Shown: positions 11,170 through 22,963 of the stretch, piece after piece
Layout of the letters: each line of letters opens with the position of its first letter
How positions within the stretch are numbered: position 1 is the stretch's first letter
Source: Hygrocybe punicea
Lineage: Eukaryota; Basidiomycota; Agaricomycetes; Agaricales; Hygrophoraceae
Length of the DNA: 64,000 nucleotides
NCBI GenBank assembly: GCA_963556145.1
Contig: OY744468.1
Location: 3,410,001 to 3,474,000 of the forward strand
Direction: 5' to 3'
Notes under the pieces: generated by a model
What the model saw: only the letters and a program-made list of their open reading frames with translations
Told to the model about the DNA's origin: nothing
Databases searched by the model: none
Translations under genes and position numbers: made by a program

Positions 11170-13248
11170 TAGTGAATTGCATGGGTAACCTGTGGGTATT
11201 CCACGGCTACCCATACCTGTACCTGTGGAAACCAATACCCTTGGCATGGGTACGGGTAACCCGTGGGTTTACCCACAGGTCTACGCCAGAAGGCCCAACC
11301 TCCCATTACCTCGCGAACACAGCACCGACGTCGATTGACGTCGCGCTGCATCTTCGCAACGTAACATGGGTGGGCCTCCTCGTCTCCACCTCGTCTCCAC
11401 CTCGTCTCCTAGGTGGTATCCTCGCAGACGCGGTGCTGGTGTCGATTGGCATGGTGATGCTGGTTCGTGAGGTGGGTTGGGGGCGTGCCGTCGCTGGCAT
11501 GTCTGGTGGTCGTTTGGCCGGCACTGCTCTTGGCATCTGCCGTTGGCCCACTGGTTGAGGGGGATGGGTGTGGGCGTTGCAGCAGGTGCTGCTAGCCCTA
11601 GGACCCCGAGGACCCTTAGATAGTCTTTCCCTTTCCTGTTAGTAGCTTAGTCATTCATTCCAGGGTGTTCCCAGCTTCTCCCTCCCAGCCACGGCTCCTC
11701 CTGAGCCTTTCCCCTTGAGGTCCGGAGAGTCGTTTTCCAGCGTGGGGGTTGGGGAGCATCTGCGGCTGTAGTCAGTAGCGTAGCAATGTATAATTATAAT
11801 AAAAGACATACCTGTTGCAGCGGGTGGTGGGTGCACCACCCCCGCTGCTCCTCTCTTTGCCTTCGTTGTCCATTGCTGCCATGCTTGCCGTCGTTGTTGT
11901 TTGCCATCACCCTGGCTTGCCGTTGTTGTTTGCGATTGTCGTGACTTGCCATTGTCGTTTGCAATCATCGTGCCTTGCCATTGTCGTGGCTTGCCGTTGT
12001 TGCAGGTGCCATCGTCGTGGGTGCCATCATCACAGTTGTGGTTGCGGTCCTCATCCCCTTGTCCTTTTTGTCCCCATCCTCGTAGTTGGTTCATCGTCAT
12101 GGTTGTGTGGTGTGTCTGTAGTTGTCTGGTTAGTCAGTATGATAGAACTCTATAAATAAATACTTATTGCAGCGCGGGTGCACCACTTCCCACTGCTCTT
12201 TTCTCCCCCTAACCTCGCCCATCTTCATTTCGTTATGTTTGGTCTTGCTGTTGCCATGTAGTCGAGGTCAAAGTCACGTGTCATGGGATCATGACACTAC
12301 CCGTGAAAAACCCATGGACCCGTGGCTGGGTACGGGTAAATAATGGGTCCCGATTTGGCTACCTGTACCCGCGCTGAAAGGGTGCACTGCGGTAATGCGA
12401 ACGGAATCAAATACCAACTCTACCACAGTGCTGTACGAATTCTGAGGGGTTCAATCTCAATCCAAAAGGTTAGCAAAAATACTCAGAGGTGCTCTGGATA
12501 GTGGCGATGATGTTTCCGATGTGCGCGATGTGTGCGATGTGCGCGGTGTGTGCGAAACAGTCGGCGATGTTTTCGGCGTATATGTAGCACTTCGTAGAAG
12601 GAACGCAAAATTTAATAGAGTACAGCGGAGCTATCGCATGGACCGCGCAGTAAAGAGGTGATATGATAGACTGGAATCGGGGGTATACAAGACGTCTCTC
12701 TAGTATGTAAACTATAGGGGGTATTTATGCAAAGTTGGTTGTTAGGACAATAAAGGGTGAAGAAGGCAAGACAAATAGATGGTGCACGACGGAACTATGG
12801 TGCAATAGGAATGAAATGGAACTGAAACAAAGGGTATAACACCATGCGAAGCAATTTCCAAAATATCTAGAGGATAGGAGCTATAATGTTTGAAATAAGT
12901 GAAACATGTCGCATAAAGACTTCCCTGGAACCGGAACGGAATCGGAATGGAATAGGGTGAACGGTATAAGCATGGATGATGTCGGAGAGGCTCGAAATAT
13001 GTTTCCGAAGGGGGCCGAAGCGCTCCGAAGAAAATCACCATAATGTCAAATTATCGCCCGTATCGCGCGCATCGCAATGGAGATACATATAAATCGGGAT
13101 GTTTCGCAATAAATCGCAGCATAATCGCAGCATGTCGAGGCTAGAATAGGTCCAATAGAGGGTTTCCGTGCTTAGGGACGTGCGCTGCGTATCAGCGCGG
13201 ACCTGTACCCGTGACCCATGTGGGTTTCAATACCCATGCATATGACTA
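11170..13248. mobile_element. Non-autonomous hAT-like element 2 (2,079 bp, contains a nested element)
   Basis: The 8-bp direct repeats AGAATTCA flank it at 11162-11169 and 13249-13256. Its ends are TAGTGAATTGCATGGGTA and, read inward from the right, TAGTCATATGCATGGGTA. The subterminal DNA is filled with GGGTACGGGTA/TACCCGTACC-type words like those of element 1. A palindromic module has its core GTCGATTGAC at 11330-11339 with ACCTCGCGAACAC on its left. The interior holds TTGTCGT-type simple repeats. An unoccupied paralogous copy of the insertion site exists at about 13540-13556. No transposase is encoded. Confidence 0.88.
12369..13200. mobile_element. Nested 8-bp-TSD element inside hAT-like element 2 (832 bp)
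   Basis: Direct repeats ACCTGTAC occur at 12361-12368 and 13201-13208. The terminal inverted repeat is CCGCGCTGA (9 bp), followed by degenerate similarity. The left subterminal zone repeats GTGCGCGATGTGTGCGATG and the right one repeats ATCGC/GCGCGCATCGC, so a short word again dominates the ends. It has no gene. The interrupted host word on either side is element 2's own ACCTGTACCCG sequence. Confidence 0.8.
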
Positions 13249-13309
13249 AGAATTCATCTTCAATGTTAATATGATTTCATCACTTGACCAAATAGGGTAT
13301 TTGAATGTT

Positions 13310-13800
13310 TGAATGATCACGTGATCACAGTGATGTTTGAACGTTCAAATGATCACGTGACTCATGTGATCAATGAATAAATCTATTTGAACGCTCAAAG
13401 AAAAAGAACATGAGTGATCAACTAACAGTTAGTTGAATCAGTGTTTAATGGATGGATCATAAAGTGACTGATGAAATTAAAACAGAAGTTTGAAACAACC
13501 AACTCTCCTGCAATGTCTTTTATTCAGTACAATATTTCAGAATTCATCTTCAATGTTAATATGATTTCATCACTCGACCAAATAGGGTATTTGAATGTTC
13601 AAATGATCACATTATCGCAGTGATGTTTGAACTTTCAAATAATCACATGACTCATGTGATTGAATAAATGTGTTTGAATGCTCGAATAATCATGTGACTC
13701 ACATGATCAAACAGATGTGTTTGAATGCTCGAATAATGACATGACTCACATGATTGAATAAATATGTTTGAATGCTTGAATAATCACACAAATCACAAGT
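13310..13800. repeat. ~50-bp degenerate tandem repeats with ATCACATGACTCATGTGAT-like palindromes
   Basis: The phrase 'TTGAATGCTCGAATAATCAC / ATGACTCACATGAT' recurs about every 47-52 bp from 13315 to 13795, interrupted by a duplicate (13412-13560) of the sequence that borders hAT element 2 on its left. Weak relics of the same phrase occur near 14240. Confidence 0.6.
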
Positions 13801-15589
13801 CTGGTGGAATCTTATTTTATTATGCTTGCTTAGAGAGTTGATTAGTGCAAAGAACATTGGATTGACTAAATGATTGCTGTCTTGAAAGTAGAAGAATACT
13901 TCTTTCAAAAAACATGCATTACAGCAACAACTTAATTCAGGAGGATATTAACTTGACGAAACCATAACTCCATATATCTAAACTTTATTCATATTGTTGA
14001 AAATTAGGCCAGGTTCTTGAACTTGCCAGCACCGTGATGTGATATGAACATCGCTTTCCCATTTTTCCCAAGCTTCAGCAATTCATTCATTGATTAATGC
14101 CACAATGGTATAATTTCCGAAAGTTTCCGAAAATTCAAATGCATTTTTACCTGGTGGATATATCAGGTTGAATGGACTTGATGTAAACATTTGTCATGCA
14201 AGAACATAAAGAAATGTGCGTGAATATGATCAGCGAGAACATTTGAATATTCAAGTGATCACGTGACTTTCATGTCATAAAGCTTGTAAGTTAGTCAACA
14301 TGTTATCCATGTGTTAGTGGAAGTATCTTGTTGATGGAGAACTTCCACAAGATGTATGCCTGGTCGTTGCTCATAGGGGAGATAGACCCCACCTCACTAA
14401 GGTGCAACTATGCACCGCAAACTCCACATTCGCTCGCCATTGTTGAAAATTTGATCAACAAATAAATAATTCATCCTTAAAGTAATCCATAGAACTCAGT
14501 TTTAAATGCCCTGGTTGCTTGATCCAAAGCAGAAATCACACAGTTATTGCATTGCTGGGAAAGGAAGTTGTTCTTTTAACAAAAGTTCTGCAACATTGAC
14601 TTTGGGATATGAAGAATTTGCAGTAGCTTCTGAAATTTTCAATGCAACACATCGAAATCAGAGTTTGGGTACTAGAAAACATGTCCAAGACTTGGCTTTA
14701 AGAGAACGGAAATCAATGTTATTCGATGTGATGCATGAAATAATGCAATGCTGACACCAGAATGCACAAACTAAAGTAGAGCTGGCTCAATAGCTATGAC
14801 AAGGAAATGATATATTCTTGTGGTTTCTTAACTGTGGGAAAGTACTTCCTTTTTGGCTCAAATTCCGCGAGTCAGATTGCTTCACAATGGGCTATCATTT
14901 TTATTTCCCACGATTAGAAATGATTTCACACGGCTTATTGAAATAAGTTCTCACGACTTGTAAAATCAGCGTTAGCGACAATTTTGTCGTTGGCGGAAAA
15001 CGACCACATAAAATGATTCCCTTAACGGGACTCGTAACTGATTGCCAATTAAGGTTACGATAGCCTTCTCAAGTGAATCTTCAGCAAGAGGCGTGCCATT
15101 GACCCATGGGAAGTCCTGGAACACATTCATGCTTCGGAAATCACTGCAAGACATGACAGAGGCATGTAGAGAAGCGATTGACGGCAAAGAGGTGCTTGCT
15201 GATGAGGACATTGGCAAAATGTTCAATTTGAGTTTATCTGAGAGCAATTTAAGAGAGGCTGAGGCTAGATGGTAAAGGTGCAGAAGGTAAAAAAAAATGA
15301 CACGTCAACTGTGATCATATGTGCCAGTGTGACCACATCACGTGAATTGCCTGGTAAGTACACACTTAAGTACACATTTCGAATTGACAGAGTTGTCAAT
15401 GTAAAGCCAGGGAAATTCTCCGGACACTGTCTAGATATTTGTCAGCTAAAACTCATAGGTCTTCGTTATCTGTGAATGAGGATAATGAGATTTAGTTCCA
15501 CACAGAGGTTTCTGACTACAGTCGTACAAAGCATGCAATGGTAGCTGTTGTACTTTCACGTTAGGATGATATCTCCCTTGGCACTATAG
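13801..15589. other. Unassigned region with short protein-like fragments
   Basis: Plus-strand fragments 14506-14754 (ending HVQDLALRERKSMLFDVMHE) and 15042-15275 (HGKSWNTFMLRKSLQDMTE) have balanced composition and could be exon remnants of a decayed gene. The second is also open on the opposite strand. I could not join them with credible introns and recognise no family. Confidence 0.25.
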
Positions 15590-17151
15590 CTAATTCCATC
15601 TCCATTCCTGTGATGCCCGAAACTCTGCATTCATCTCCCTTGCAAACACATTGTGTCGGCTCCAGGTGGGCTTGTCAATCTTGAGACGGTCATGTACCAT
15701 GTTTCGCATATAATGCGGCATGCATATTCTTTCACTGCCCTCCCATCTGCCTACACTGTGACTGAGAACCTTGCCACAAATTTCGATGACGGTTCCTGGC
15801 GAATAAGAGAACGTAGCATCCAACTCAGGGATGGCTAGTTCCGCGTTCGTATGTGTCCCACAACTCGCCAGCAAATTATACCATTCTGGACACCCTCCAG
15901 CATCTCTGTGTCGAGTTGTAATCCTGTTAATGATAACGGCGATTCCAGTGTAAACAGATGTCCACTCCTTAGCATTTTCGTGTGTTTCCACGTTCTCAAT
16001 CGTTTCGCCGTCCCGGATTTTCGTCACAGCCAGAAGGCCAGCTGTGTACAATGACTGATGGGTTAACGCAGTAATTGCGTTGAAGATCAGCTCGCTGGGT
16101 TCGATTGCAGCCATCCACATGGTGGCTTCAGTTGTTCGAAGAGTTGTCGACATGATCAACCTATCAGTAAGTCGCTGAAAAAAACAGACAGTCAGCTCAT
16201 GTAAATAAGATGACAAACTAAAGGTGTTACCTCTCTACCCTGAGCAAACCATGCTGTGGCGAAATCCACTGATCCTGGGTGAAATTGTGGGTTTGGAGGT
16301 GGAAAGAAAATGTTTGGATCTTTCCTCCATAGCGGATCTTTCCCTTTCTCAACTTTTTTGAGGGACTCGGAATAGGATTCTTCCAGAATTTTGGTTATCA
16401 TTTTGGCACTGACATTCAATTCCTCCTGTGTTGCAGTGGGTACTGTCAAAAACCATATTTCCAGGGGGGCAAGTGACTCACAATATGTCTTGGAGTTACA
16501 ACATCAGGTAGATACCAGACCAAAATTGAACCACACGTGTCGATTACTGTCGCTGGTTCATTCACATGTCCAATGTGAATCTCCTGAAAAAACCTGAGTA
16601 GTTTTTCATTGTCAGCATCTGAAGTCTCCTTGATATTCTTCACTTGATTTGCCAGTCTATTCGCATCCAAGGGCACAATTACTTTGCTGCAAGATGTCAG
16701 TCTAAATATGCCGACTTTCATGGCAGCAACATACTAGGGTTCAAAATTGCAGCTGCCACAGTGAGGAGAACCCTCTCCAGTTCAGATTCTGAGACTATTT
16801 CCGACTCTGAGAATGTTTCGGAATCTAGGGCTGAATCGCCCAAGACCTTGCTAACTGGAATCTGATCCCTCAGCATCATCAAATGCAACCTGCAAAATAT
16901 GTAAGATATACATTGAAGCAGCATGGATCTGACCTCAGCCGTTTGCATTCCTCTACAGGAGACTTCGGAGGGCGCATGCCCGACTTCCTATAATATGATG
17001 TAGTGTTTGAGAGGATTCTTCTCAGCCTCATCCACATGTGTTTCTTTAGATTCGGAGCCAGACCACAATCCGTTGTTTTCATGTTGACGAAAAGTGAGAT
17101 TTCCATTGCCTTGGATTGTGCATTCTTTGAGGGGATTCTGTCTGCGTACAT
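15590..17151 (-). CDS. Unrecognised multi-exon fungal protein
   Basis: Minus-strand exons fit in frame at the 3' half. One exon ends at PRHI and continues after a ~56-nt GT-AG intron (about 16431-16486) as EELNVSAKMITKILEE. Intron 16175-16230 then joins FAQGRE to RLTDRLIMSTTL, and the frame runs to TAG at 15590-15592. Upstream exons (17151-16940, then about 16890-16730) carry an acidic Ser/Glu stretch, SETFSESEIVSESE. The junction near 16720 is not resolved and may hide a frameshift. The long last exon (about 195 codons) has no membrane segments and no motif I know. Its length and intron structure argue for a genuine gene or a recent pseudogene. Confidence 0.5.
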
Positions 17152-17478
17152 AATGGTTGAGAATTGAGATTGGTTGAGAATTCAGAATGACGGTTTCATT
17201 ACACATGGTGGCCTTGAGGCAGTATAATTTAACATGGGGTTATGGTTAGAACTTTTAGCATTCAATAATTCGTTGCATACAGCAATTCCACCAATTCACA
17301 TGCACAACTGACTGTGAAATAAAACACATAGAAAAAACAATCTCAATCCCAAGCAGATTCAGTTTATATGTATACAGAACACGCAAGTTTACTAGCTGAT
17401 TGATACCTGTGCTGTTTTGTGAATGATAGAATAGTCAAAAGTACAACGAGACTTACTTGTCTTGATATCAATGAGGCT

Positions 17479-17614
17479 GCCAGGCCTGCTGCGAGCAGGT
17501 TGCCCGGCAAGGAAGTCCAGGGGATTCACCTGCCCTTTCCTTCCAGGTTGACTGGCAGCAGCAGGCGCCCATATCAGGGGACTGGCCACAACCAGGTGGG
17601 CACGCACTGATGCC
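17479..17614. repeat. Direct repeat unit, first copy
   Basis: A ~135-bp block runs from GCTGCCAGGCCTGCTGCGAG to GGGCACGCACTGATGCC. It recurs at about 18181-18320 at roughly 85% identity by eye. Read on the minus strand both encode a similar Pro/Gly-rich peptide (ASQPGRKGQVNPLDFLAGQP versus ASQPGMKGRVNPPDFLARQP), so this may be duplicated exon sequence of an unknown gene. Confidence 0.55.
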
Positions 17615-17986
17615 TAGTGTTGCCACAGCTAAGGCTAATAGCTGGCTACTAGCTATTAGCTTAGCTGATTTTAGCTTAGCTGATTTTAGCTAAGCTAATG
17701 GCTAATCTCCAGCTAATGGCTAAGGCTAAAGAATTTCAGAAAGTTAGCTTAGCTGTAGCTGAAGCTAAGGGAAGATAAAAATAATATCATCTCAGAACAG
17801 CCCAGAAATACCTAAAAAGGATATCATACCTGACTAATAGTCATTAGCTTAGCTGACTTTAGCTTAGCCATAGCTGCAGCTAGTACTTGGCTAGTGGCTA
17901 AGGCTAAGACATTTTTCATGAATTAGCTTAGCTTTAGCTGCAGCTAATTTAGCCACGGCTAGGCTAGCTTAGCTGTGGCAACACTA
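17615..17986. mobile_element. hAT MITE element 3 (372 bp)
   Basis: Perfect 8-bp duplications CTGATGCC sit at 17607-17614 and 17987-17994. The ends are the perfect 19-bp inverted repeat TAGTGTTGCCACAGCTAAG. The whole body consists of TTAGCTTAGCTGA-type words in both orientations, so it can fold extensively. It is inserted at the end of the first direct-repeat unit, and the second unit (near 18315) keeps the uninterrupted CACTGATGCCACAA junction. Confidence 0.95.
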
Positions 17987-18180
17987 CTGATGCCACAACT
18001 TGTGCCAATGGAGAAGTTGTCTGAAACAAGTAAAATTGTTAGCAAGGCTGTACCACGGCACAAAGCAGCTACAATAAGTTAATCACTACTACAAGACCAC
18101 ACATACCACCTGGGAGTCAACGTGTCAATGGCAGGCAATATTAAACTGCGAAGAGACACACAATGGTTGTAACTGGGTAC

Positions 18181-18325
18181 ACCGCCAGGCCCGCTGCAAG
18201 GAGGTTGCCTGGCAAGGAAATCAGGGGGATTCACCCGCCCTTTCATTCCAGGTTGACTGGCAGCAGTAAGCACCCATTTCTGAGGACCAGCCACCACCGG
18301 TTGGGCACGCACTGATGCCACAATT
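18181..18325. repeat. Direct repeat unit, second copy
   Basis: Counterpart of 17479-17614. The sequence runs past GCACTGATGCCACAATTAAT without an insertion, giving an empty-site control for hAT MITE element 3. Confidence 0.55.
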
Positions 18326-18417
18326 AATCCAGGTGGAAAACGTGTCAGAAAGCTGTAGAAGATCAATCATAATGACAAACAATCAGTTACTTACCAATAT
18401 TCTAAATCGATGGAAGT

Positions 18418-19590
18418 TACGAGTTCTTTTAATTTATTAAAAGACTCGTTCTTTATCAGACCTGGTTCAGTGAGGGTTCGTAATTAATTAATTGATTAAT
18501 TAATTAATGAAGTTGATCGTATGTAGGGGACTTTTTTTTTTGGTAAAAGATATGATTCTACTTGTTATACTGAAAAATAACATGTGGTCCAAGCCATGTG
18601 AGGACAAGCTTACATAAGCATCCAAATATGGGTTGCCTCAGAAAAGACACATTACCTTCAAATTATATTCAAAATATTCATACTGACTTCAATTCTTATC
18701 GGAATCAGCTAAAAATTGAACTGCTGACTAATATAACTATTTTGGGCAAGGTGTGACAGTCACATGTGACCAATCTAACCATATAAGGCAATTTCTGATA
18801 TTGTATAGTAAATTTTGTACTGATCATAATGGTGACAGTCACATGTGACCAGTCTAACCATATAAGGCAATTTTACACTATAAATGCTAAATTTTGAGCT
18901 GATCACAGGAGTCATAGTCACATGTGACCACTATTACTATATATGGAAATGTCAGCCATATAAGCAGAAATGAGCTTAACTCAGATAATATACTGATATT
19001 TTTACTTAAAACATAAAATTCAATGTGATATTGCCATATATATACATTATCTTATATGCTAATTTATTTCAAGCAAAATTATGGTGTTCATAATAATCAT
19101 ACAAACAAAAATCCAATAAAAGAAAAAAGACTTTGTTCTTGCCATATGTAACATTAGCCCAATCATCAAGCACAGCTGTCTTCATGTTGTCATCTGTTGT
19201 ACAGCATAGAAGGTCCTGGAGAAGGTAAGTCAATTATTATCATAATGTTTAGGAGGCAGTTGTATTTGACAGTTGACCTATTGCCTCCTCAACATTTCTT
19301 TTTTGGCTGAGAATATTATATAATGATACAGCACAGAAGACATGACAGTAAGAGAGGAGGTTGATGAACACTCAAGACACTTTATGTAGTTTATTTTTTC
19401 TACTTTTCATGTTGCTGAGGTGAGAGATGGGCTTATTAGAATAATTGACAGTATACAACATATGCTATGTATCTTATACCATATGTAACATGCTTTATGC
19501 AATTGTTTACTTCATCATGGAAGTGGAGAGAGGAAAAAAGAACTCGTTCATGCCATGCGCAGCACTGGCCCACTGGCCCACTAAACAAGT
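18418..19590 (+). mobile_element. Helentron-like non-autonomous element family A, copy A1
   Basis: A host T precedes TACGAGTTCTTTT. The first ~31 bp form a perfect-arm palindrome (ACGAGT...ACTCGT around TTTAATTTATTAAA, 18419-18449). Then come GACCTGGTTCAGTGAGGGTTCG and a (TTAATTAA)n tract. Three GTCACATGTGAC palindromes lie at 79-nt spacing (CACATGTG at 18761, 18840, 18919). The 3' end has AAAAAAGAACTCGT, the inverse of the 5' terminus, followed by a hairpin (GCCATGC...GCACTGGC) and CTAAACAAGT. This copy has an 8-bp tandem duplication (ACTGGCCC) in its 3' hairpin. No ORF is present. It is a derivative of the H-type autonomous elements. Confidence 0.9.
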
Positions 19591-20160
19591 CAGCGGAGAC
19601 ATAGCAAACCACTCACCATTCGGGTAGGAGAATGAGACATAATGCTAAATGCATAGCATCCCAGAATGCGAGATTGTTGCCCGGTACAACAATCTCGCAG
19701 TGTGGGATGAACAATGATGAGGCGGAAAACAACGAACGAGGGAAAAAAAAATTCAATGAGCACTTGTGATTGGTTGTATTTGTTCACGTGACAAACGTGG
19801 TTGTGATTCATCACATGAAGTGAATTCACTCACATGATGTGGCCAAGTTTGGACGGTGTGACTCGTCACCATCCAAATTTATATACAGGCTGGGAACGTT
19901 GTAAATGGCAGTGTTGTAGAGAAATGTAAGTAGAACGATGTGAAAATTGTCAATATAATTCATAATCTGGCTAGGAACATTGTGAATGGCACTTTGTTAC
20001 CAAGACATTTAATTACAGCATCGCTTCGAAATAATGTACACCAGTGCCTTGAATTCAACTGCATTTGTACACGGTGTGCTGAACAAGAACATTCAGAAAT
20101 TGGACTGAAGATCAAAGGATGTAGCAGACCTGTAGCAAAACTAGTGGCTAGGTGAACAAA
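19591..20160. other. Intergenic, with a strong hairpin
   Basis: A 12-bp perfect inverted repeat, GCGAGATTGTTG (19668-19679) and CAACAATCTCGC (19687-19698), with loop CCCGGTA, is extended by an outer TCCCA/TGGGA stem. A second short palindrome is GGACGGTG...CACCATCC near 19850. A short plus-strand open frame (19940-20155) has two CxxC-like cysteines but no known family. Confidence 0.45.
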
Positions 20161-20164
20161 ATAT

Positions 20165-20571
20165 CCCATACACATACAAACATCTTCGTCCACACCAAAC
20201 ATGGGTGGCCGACCTTCTTTCAGGAACGGCGTTTGTGCAGGGCCTGCGTCTTCTGATTGCGTCATGCCTGGCCATCGAACAGAATAACATTCTTGTTCGG
20301 TGGCGGCCGCATGAAAATACGTGAATAGATTTCAGGCACATCCCTACACAATCAAAAGTGGGTTCAGTATAATGTTCTACACAGATGGTGGGAAGCATTC
20401 AATGTCGTGAACATGAGCAGTTTCACCAGGCAGCATATCAACAAGAACTGTCATAAATGCGGGTTTGGAAATTTTCCTGGTACAGCGCCCTACCAAGAAT
20501 ACAAGGGAGCTGTCATTTGCTGCAGTACAGGTGAACATTGACGCAGAAATATCGTAGTGTATTAGCCTCAA
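20165..20571 (-). pseudogene. Unrecognised coding remnant (minus strand)
   Basis: The minus strand reads NDSSLVFLVGRCTRKISKP...VDMLPGETAHVHDIECFPP. After a probable intron it continues as DVPEIYSRIFMRPPP and NKNVILFDGQA, then an in-frame TGA. The composition is protein-like and the two parts fit a single gene, but I cannot name a family. Confidence 0.35.
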
Positions 20572-21713
20572 GAGAAATTACCTTGCGGAATGTTGATGTT
20601 GCGACTCAGGATGTGACGAAATAAGGTAAATTCTGACCAAATAAAAACAAATGCTCGGGGTGGCATTTGATTTTCTAATTGCAAAGATAGAATAATGTCT
20701 ACCAAGGGATTAAGTAATCTCAGAGACAATGTGCAATGTGCAATGCTGCTATTGTATCTTCTATGTCAGTCATTTTCCCCACGTCGTTGAGCGTGTACAA
20801 TGGTCATAGAAACGCCGTGACATCACGCATGTGATGTCACGTCTGGACGTTTACACATGACATCATGCATGTGACATCACGTGTGATGTCAAGTTTAGGC
20901 GTCACATGTGGACCGGACTCCGCATCACATGATGAAAAAGCGTCTCTTTTTTCAACCATCACATGCATCTCCAAACAAAAATCTAATATGCCATCTCTTC
21001 ATCTCCCTGTCCTTTTCACAGTCTCTGGTGGACACACCTATCACAAATCATTGGAAGGCGACACATCCGTTGAATTTAAATGCAAAGGTTCATGGTAAAT
21101 CATCGTGTGCAGCATCCTAATCATCACTTACTGTGGTATACCAGTGTGTGTTGCATTCTGACAGATGACAGCTCTGCAACCATGCAACTTTTGGTCGAAC
21201 GCGATGTTGTCAGTTGCCAGGTGATTGTTAGTCGTCAAGAGCCCACCCTTGATATTCACGTAATTTTGTAGGCCACAAAACCGAATGAAGAGCAGATACA
21301 TGGCTTGATATTGCATGTGCTCGTGTCTTGACATATGGACAAGTCCACCTGCATGTTTTTAGGCCAAAAGAACAATGGTACTCCACCATTTCCATGAGGT
21401 TAGATGTGACTCCAATTGATACTCAGAAATTGTGTCAAAACATCAAATTGGCATTTATTTCGACAATGAGCACGCATCCTGGACAACAGATATGTATGCA
21501 GATTTGCTCAGTTTGCTCACCAGCACACTGGGCGAAAGTAGCATCGAATATTTACAGTCAGTATGACAAATTCATAATACCACAACTAATCTCTACTTCA
21601 ACAGAAACGATGTCGACACCAACGGCCGATTTTTGCAGTTAAATGAAAGGCCAGATGCGGTCATGTACATAACATAGCCATTGCCAGGCCCATCGCTCAC
21701 TCAGGTGTTCTAG
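20572..21713. other. Upstream region of the Ulp1-like gene
   Basis: Contains clustered palindromes of the type TGACATCACGCATGTGATGTCACG (20815-20895, written here as overlapping CATCACG/CATGTGATG boxes) that could fold or bind bZIP-like factors. Short plus-strand frames (20908-21120, 21328-21642) may include N-terminal exons of the downstream peptidase gene, but I could not join them convincingly. Confidence 0.35.
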
Positions 21714-22810
21714 GGTTGAAAACATGTGTACCGTTGCAAAATACTCAGAGCGGGGTGTGGTTCTGTGGATTTCATATCAATGTTTGGAAAAGGATTGGCT
21801 AGATGACGAACTGATTAATTTCGGTACCCAGTAAGTATATTTCAACCCTCCAGTGCAGTAGCTTATTCCCTGTTTCAGCTACGCTCTGCAGAAAGCAGCA
21901 ATCCATCAACCAGATTTGCCGGAAAACATACACATATTCATTACTTTTTTCATGGAGAAATTGAGGTACATGTTGCTTGGTGGTTCATATAACTTAATTT
22001 CCTCTGAATCTGGACACAGGAAGAACGGTGTGAAGAGTTTGAAGAGGTGGACAAAGGCAATCGACATATTTTCGCTCCGATACTTGGTCTTTCCTGTTCC
22101 CACTGGGTGAGTGCAGACAGCTTTCGTGAAGGCAACATCTCACCTCACCATCAGTGACCACTGGTATTTGATTATCATGACAAATCCTGGTGCATGTTTG
22201 TCACAAAATCCTGCTGATGGACTGCAGACGTAATTATCCATTTTAGCTTTGCCTTGAACTTACTCATCTTTGATTAGCATAACATTTGTTCTTGATTCAC
22301 TGCCCCCGGCGAACCATCATAAAGATATATCCCTGGTACATGCATGGCTGGCTGGCATTGCAATGAACACCAGACAGGTGAAAAAGCTGGCACATATCGA
22401 GAGAGTCACCCCCACGGTGAACAATGTCTAACGTCAGCGTTGCGACTGAATTGAAGATTTGTTTTCAGGTACCTGGACAGCCGAATTTTGACAATTGTGA
22501 CATCTACATGCTGCATTTCCTTCAAATCTTCTTAGAAAACCCAATGGAAATGATGGACATCATGCTGGGTGACAAGAGTACCATCAAAGCTGCCAAAGAT
22601 CCATGGCAAGACTGGCGAATACCCACACTCCGTTGGGAACTCCAGGGGGCCTTGCACAGGCAAGCTGTTTGCAATTGCCTTCAGGGGGATGTGCTGGACA
22701 GGGTTGTAGTGGAAGGAAAGGAGGGTTCATCCAGTGATGTTAAATTGGTCCGAGGTTGGTTTGAGGCCCTAATGATGGTATCAGATTCTGACAGTTCATC
22801 GGATTTGTAA
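21714..22810 (+). CDS. Ulp1/C48-type SUMO protease (catalytic part)
   Basis: Five exons join in frame: about 21714-21830, 21879-22106, 22155-22229, 22278-22425 and 22469-22810, with GT-AG introns of 43-48 nt. The protein shows the C48 order: DWLDDELINFG (substrate-binding start of the domain), FPVPTG-DHWYLIIMTNPG with catalytic His at 22159-22161, FVLDSLPP with catalytic Asp at 22294-22296, then VPGQPNFDNCDIYMLHFL with the oxyanion Gln at 22478-22480 and catalytic Cys at 22496-22498. All catalytic residues are present. It ends in a Ser/Asp-rich tail (MVSDSDSSSDL). The 5' exons upstream of 21714 are uncertain. The family removes SUMO/ubiquitin-like modifiers. The KDZ transposase gene starts about 150 bp downstream on the same strand, suggesting both belong to one mobile unit. 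Confidence 0.8.
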
Positions 22811-22963
22811 CAACCCTTGTCCTGTACTGAAATGTATTTGTATGTCAAGGCACGTAATTTATGTCATATTTATGATTTGCCATGTGTTTTGCCTCGTGCA
22901 TTGGTCTTTATAATGCGTGTCATTTGCTCACTTTTCCCACACTCATCCAACTATTGTTCATCC

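Noticed and set aside
13310..13800. CRISPR-like spacing of ATCACATGACTCATGTGAT
   Set aside because: The intervening sequence is itself repeated (TTGAATGCTCGAATAA), so there are no spacers. It is a degenerate satellite.
19668..19698. A tRNA gene
   Set aside because: There is one hairpin only. It has no cloverleaf arms, and the A-box and B-box consensus sequences are missing.
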